Below are positions 61,105 through 64,000 of a stretch of 64,000 bases of DNA, piece after piece (position 1 is the first letter of the stretch; every line of letters begins with the position of its first letter). Position numbers and translations under genes: made by a program. The stretch is from positions 62,001-126,000 of the forward strand of contig JACRDB010000169.1 in NCBI GenBank assembly GCA_016218725.1, read 5' to 3'. The notes under the pieces are model-generated. The model was not told the origin of the DNA and searched no databases. It saw only the letters and a list, made by a program, of their open reading frames with translations. Source of the stretch: Deltaproteobacteria bacterium (lineage in GTDB: Bacteria; Myxococcota_A; Polyangia; Polyangiales; Ga0077539).

Positions 61105-62328
61105 ATGGGCGAACCTGTGCAGACAGAAGTTGAGGTCGAGCCGGTCAACATCCTCCTCGTTGACGATCAGCCCGAGGGCCTTCTCACACTCGAGGCGGTC
61201 CTCGGAGGGCTCGGGCAGAACCTCGTAATGGCCGACTCGGGCAGGGAGGCCCTGCGGCAGGTCCTCGCACGCGAGTTCGCCGTCATTCTGCTCGACGTCC
61301 AGATGCCTCAGATGGACGGCTATGAGACGGCAGCGCTGATCCGCGAGCGCCCGGCTAGCCGTCATACCCCCCTCATCTTTCTCACGGCCTCTCGTATGGC
61401 CGACGTACAGCTGGTCCGTGGCTACAGCGTGGGGGCCGTGGATTACTTGTTCAAGCCGCTCGACGCCGAGGTGCTCAGGTCGAAGGTGGCCGTGTTCGTG
61501 GAGCTGGCGAAGAAGTCGGCTCTCATCCGCAAGCAGACTACGGAGCTCGTCCAGCGGGAGGCCGAGGCCCGGCGGCTCGCCGACGCGCGGGCGCAGCTGC
61601 TCGTTGACCTGGAGCAGAAGAATCGCGACCTGGAGGCGGTCAACAAGGAGCTCGAGACCTTCTCCTATTCGGTGTCGCACGACCTCCGAGCTCCACTCCG
61701 GAGCATCGACGGCTTCAGCCAGGCACTGCTCGATGACTACGCGGCAACGCTCGATGACGGCGGCGCGCAGTACCTCCGGCATGTGCGCGAAGCGGCGCAG
61801 CACATGGGCGAGCTCATTGACGGCCTCCTGGCCCTTGCTCGAGTGACCCGGAGTGCGCTTCACCGGCAGGAGGTCGACCTGTCGCAGCTCGCGCGCGATG
61901 TCGCCGCTCGCCTCCGGAACCACGAGCGCGCTTCGGCGCGGCAAGTGGAGTTCGTCGTCGAACCAGGTCTGTCCGCCGAGGGGGATGCGCGCCTCTTGGC
62001 AGTTGTTTTGGATAACCTTCTCGGCAATGCCTGGAAGTTCACGAGCAAGCGCCCGGAAGCGCGGATCGAAGTAGGGAAGTTCGTCAAGGACGACGGCCCT
62101 GCATTCTTTGTTCGGGACAATGGCGCGGGCTTCGACATGGCCTACGCGAGCAAGCTCTTCGGCGCATTCCAGCGCCTCCACGCCGCTGCCGAGTTCGAAG
62201 GACACGGCATCGGGCTGGCAACGGTGCAGCGCATCGTTCACCGGCACGGTGGCCGGATCTGGGCCGAGGGGCGGGTGGGTGTAGGAGCCACGTTCCACTT
62301 CACCCTCGGCGAGGGAGAGCGAAAATGA
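61105..62328 (+). CDS. Receiver-histidine kinase hybrid
   Basis: 407 aa from ATG 61105 with GAGGTAGGT upstream (ATG 61081 also open). Receiver at 14-125 with Asp64 (LLDVQMPQMDG), a coiled-coil linker (about 135-180), then HisKA with VSHDLRAPLRS (His192) and HATPase_c with NLLGNAWKF, DNGAGFD and GHGIGLATV. No membrane segment or sensor domain. Likely receives phosphate from the upstream kinase and relays it. Overlaps the following receiver gene by 4 bp. Confidence 0.93.
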   Translation: MGEPVQTEVEVEPVNILLVDDQPEGLLTLEAVLGGLGQNLVMADSGREALRQVLAREFAVILLDVQMPQMDGYETAALIRERPASRHTPLIFLTASRMADVQLVRGYSVGAVDYLFKPLDAEVLRSKVAVFVELAKKSALIRKQTTELVQREAEARRLADARAQLLVDLEQKNRDLEAVNKELETFSYSVSHDLRAPLRSIDGFSQALLDDYAATLDDGGAQYLRHVREAAQHMGELIDGLLALARVTRSALHRQEVDLSQLARDVAARLRNHERASARQVEFVVEPGLSAEGDARLLAVVLDNLLGNAWKFTSKRPEARIEVGKFVKDDGPAFFVRDNGAGFDMAYASKLFGAFQRLHAAAEFEGHGIGLATVQRIVHRHGGRIWAEGRVGVGATFHFTLGEGERK

Positions 62329-62777
62329 GAGACAGGGTCATGCTGCTGGTCGAGGACAACCCGCGGGACGAGGAGCTGACCCTCCTTGCCCTCAGGAAGC
62401 ATCACTTAAAGTGCGAGGTCACCATCGTTCGCGATGGTGCGGAGGCGCTCGACTATCTCTTTGCGACTGGCGCCCACGCGGGGCGCGACGCCTGCCTGCT
62501 GCCCGAAGTCGTCCTGCTCGACCTCAAGCTGCCGAAGATCGATGGCCTCGAGGTCCTGCGTCGGCTTCGAGCCGATGACCGGACGAAGTTCCTCCCCGTC
62601 GTCATCCTGACCGCATCAAACGAGGAGACGGACCTGCTCGGCGGCTACGACGCAGGCTGTAATGGTTATGTCCTCAAGCCCGTCGACTTCAATCAGTTCG
62701 CCGAGGCCGTTCGACAGCTCGCACTTTACTGGCTGGACTTCAACGAGACTCCACCGCGAACCGGGATGATTCCGTAA
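62325..62777 (+). CDS. Stand-alone response regulator receiver (RcpA-type)
   Basis: 150 aa. Receiver with LLVEDNPRDEELT, phospho-acceptor Asp66 (LLDLKLPKIDG), VVILTAS and Lys in LKPVDF. Resembles the Rcp1 type paired with cytosolic histidine kinases, without an output domain. Acts as a phosphoryl shuttle. It is 1 bp before the last gene. Confidence 0.93.
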   Translation: MRDRVMLLVEDNPRDEELTLLALRKHHLKCEVTIVRDGAEALDYLFATGAHAGRDACLLPEVVLLDLKLPKIDGLEVLRRLRADDRTKFLPVVILTASNEETDLLGGYDAGCNGYVLKPVDFNQFAEAVRQLALYWLDFNETPPRTGMIP

Positions 62778-62778
62778 A

Positions 62779-64000
62779 ATGGAGACGACGAGAGAACCAC
62801 TTCGAGCATTGCTCATCGAGGATTCCGAGCGAGATGCCGAGCTGCTTCTGCGCGAGGTCCGCCGCAGCTTTGACGTCACCTTCGGGCGCGTCGAGACGTC
62901 CGAAGCGATGCGCGCTGCCCTTGAGAAGCAAGCGTGGGATGTCATCCTCTGTGACTACTCCATGCCGCGCTTCGACGCGCTGTCGGCCCTCTCGTTGATG
63001 CGCGGTATGGGCTTCGACCTGCCCTTCATCATCGTGTCCGGCACGGTCGGCGAGGAGGTCGCGGTCGAGGCCATGCGCGCTGGAGTCCACGACTACTTCC
63101 TCAAGGGCAAGCTGGGCCCCAGATTGGCTGCGGCCATTGAACGCGAGCGCAAGGAGGCCGCCCTTCGTGCCGAGCGGGACAGAATGCAGGAGCAGCTCTT
63201 GATCTCGGACCGCATGGCCTCCATGGGGATCCTGGCGGCCGGTGTTGCGCACGAGATCAACAATCCCCTTGCCTGCGTCATGGCCAACCTCGAGCTGGCC
63301 GCGAGAGCTGTGGCTCAGCAGGCCGAGAGGCTGGGCCTCTCCGCAGAATTCAGCGAGGTGCGAGAGGAGCTTCATGATGCTCGCGAGGCCACCGAGCGGA
63401 TTCGGAACATCGTTCGCGACCTCAAGATCTTCTCACCTTCCCAGGAGGACAAGACGGGCCCCGTCGACGTCCTGAGGGTCATGGAGTCGACCCTCCGAAT
63501 GGCCTGGAACGAGGTTCGGCATCGCGCACGCCTCGTGAAAAACTACGGGAAGACGCCGCTGGTTCAGGCCAACGAGCCTCGCCTTGGGCAGGTGTTCCTG
63601 AACCTCGTCGTCAACGCGGCGCAGGCGATCGAGGAGGGTCGCGCGGAGTACAACGAGATCCGTATCTCGACGAGCACAGACGGGGCGGAGCGGCTGACTG
63701 TCGAGATCGCGGACACGGGCCCTGGTATGGCGCCGGACGTCCTGGGTCGGTTGTTTACGCCGTTCTTCACGACTAAGCCGGTCGGTGTTGGGACCGGGCT
63801 TGGCCTGTCCATCTGCCATCGAATTGTCGCCGGCTTCGGGGGCTCGATCGATGTGAAGAGCGTGGTGGGCGTGGGGACGACCTTCCGGGTCGTGCTCCCG
63901 GTGGCGCGCACGGATGCGTTGGAGGAGGCGCAGCACGTTGCGCTCGACGTGGGTGCCCGAAGGCGTGGGAGGGTCCTCGTGGTCGACGATGAACCGATGA
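62779..64000 (+). CDS. Receiver-histidine kinase, partial (runs off the right edge)
   Basis: First 407 codons only; starts ATG 62779, 1 bp after the previous stop. Receiver at 8-125 with Asp59 (ILCDYSMP), then HisKA with LAAGVAHEINNPL (His158) and HATPase_c with NLVVNAAQAI, DTGPGMA and GTGLGLSI. A second receiver begins near residue 397 (GRVLVVDDEPM) and continues beyond the window. Last member seen of the signalling operon. Confidence 0.92.
   Translation, partial: METTREPLRALLIEDSERDAELLLREVRRSFDVTFGRVETSEAMRAALEKQAWDVILCDYSMPRFDALSALSLMRGMGFDLPFIIVSGTVGEEVAVEAMRAGVHDYFLKGKLGPRLAAAIERERKEAALRAERDRMQEQLLISDRMASMGILAAGVAHEINNPLACVMANLELAARAVAQQAERLGLSAEFSEVREELHDAREATERIRNIVRDLKIFSPSQEDKTGPVDVLRVMESTLRMAWNEVRHRARLVKNYGKTPLVQANEPRLGQVFLNLVVNAAQAIEEGRAEYNEIRISTSTDGAERLTVEIADTGPGMAPDVLGRLFTPFFTTKPVGVGTGLGLSICHRIVAGFGGSIDVKSVVGVGTTFRVVLPVARTDALEEAQHVALDVGARRRGRVLVVDDEPM

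Overview
The window looks like chromosomal DNA from a GC-rich myxobacterium (Myxococcota, probably Polyangia or Sandaracinus-like). The reasons are: about 70% GC by eye over most of the window; many lipoproteins with Asp/Thr/Pro-rich linkers after the lipobox Cys; a canonical MYXO-CTERM tail at 30036-31529; Cys-rich and MopE-like repeat lipoproteins; an FHA-GGDEF protein; an AgmX/PglI-type protein; and abundant histidine kinases. No rRNA, tRNA, CRISPR array, transposase or integrase was recognised.

Layout. 1-3.6 kb: a secreted protein with homopolymer linkers, prmC, and a secreted metallophosphatase. 3.6-12.8 kb: an accessory region on the minus strand, cut into three units by three direct copies (A 3410-3592, B 9282-9538, C 11312-11567) of a conserved repeat. 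Each unit's last stop codon lies 36-64 bp from a repeat. The units are an eight-gene run (three beta-rich small proteins, a LamG-like protein, two unknowns, a DUF7452-like protein and a VWA lipoprotein), an AAA ATPase with a nuclease-like tail, and an RCC1-repeat lipoprotein. Part of this region is clearly AT-richer than the rest. 12.9-31.5 kb: core and envelope genes (ferritin-like, secA, M50 protease, hisIE, AgmX-like, a diguanylate cyclase, a YbjN-like chaperone, a NAGPA-like protein, methyltransferase, nitroreductase) mixed with lipoproteins, plus one unusual protein with an SSB-like C-terminal tip. 31.5-48.8 kb: two membrane GTPases, sthA, very large lipoproteins, gpsA, hisS and a 2TM protein. 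48.9-51.1 kb: an operon of a metallo-beta-lactamase fold hydrolase, a SelW/Rdx selenoprotein read through an in-frame UGA with a good bacterial SECIS hairpin, and a PLP-dependent deaminase/desulfhydrase. 51.2-53.4 kb: an Rpn-like nuclease and a sulfatase-superfamily hydrolase. 53.8-64 kb: a co-directional signalling operon (poly-HAMP hybrid kinase with three receivers, CheR, CheB, receiver-kinase, receiver, and a receiver-kinase running off the edge), with slightly lower GC than the core.

Most interesting: the repeat-bounded accessory units resemble a cassette array without a visible recombinase. The selenoprotein would be split or missed by standard gene calling. The poly-HAMP kinase carries nine 276-bp tandem units next to CheB/CheR, with no chemoreceptor or CheA in view. 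All GC values, alignments and family assignments are by eye; no database search was run.
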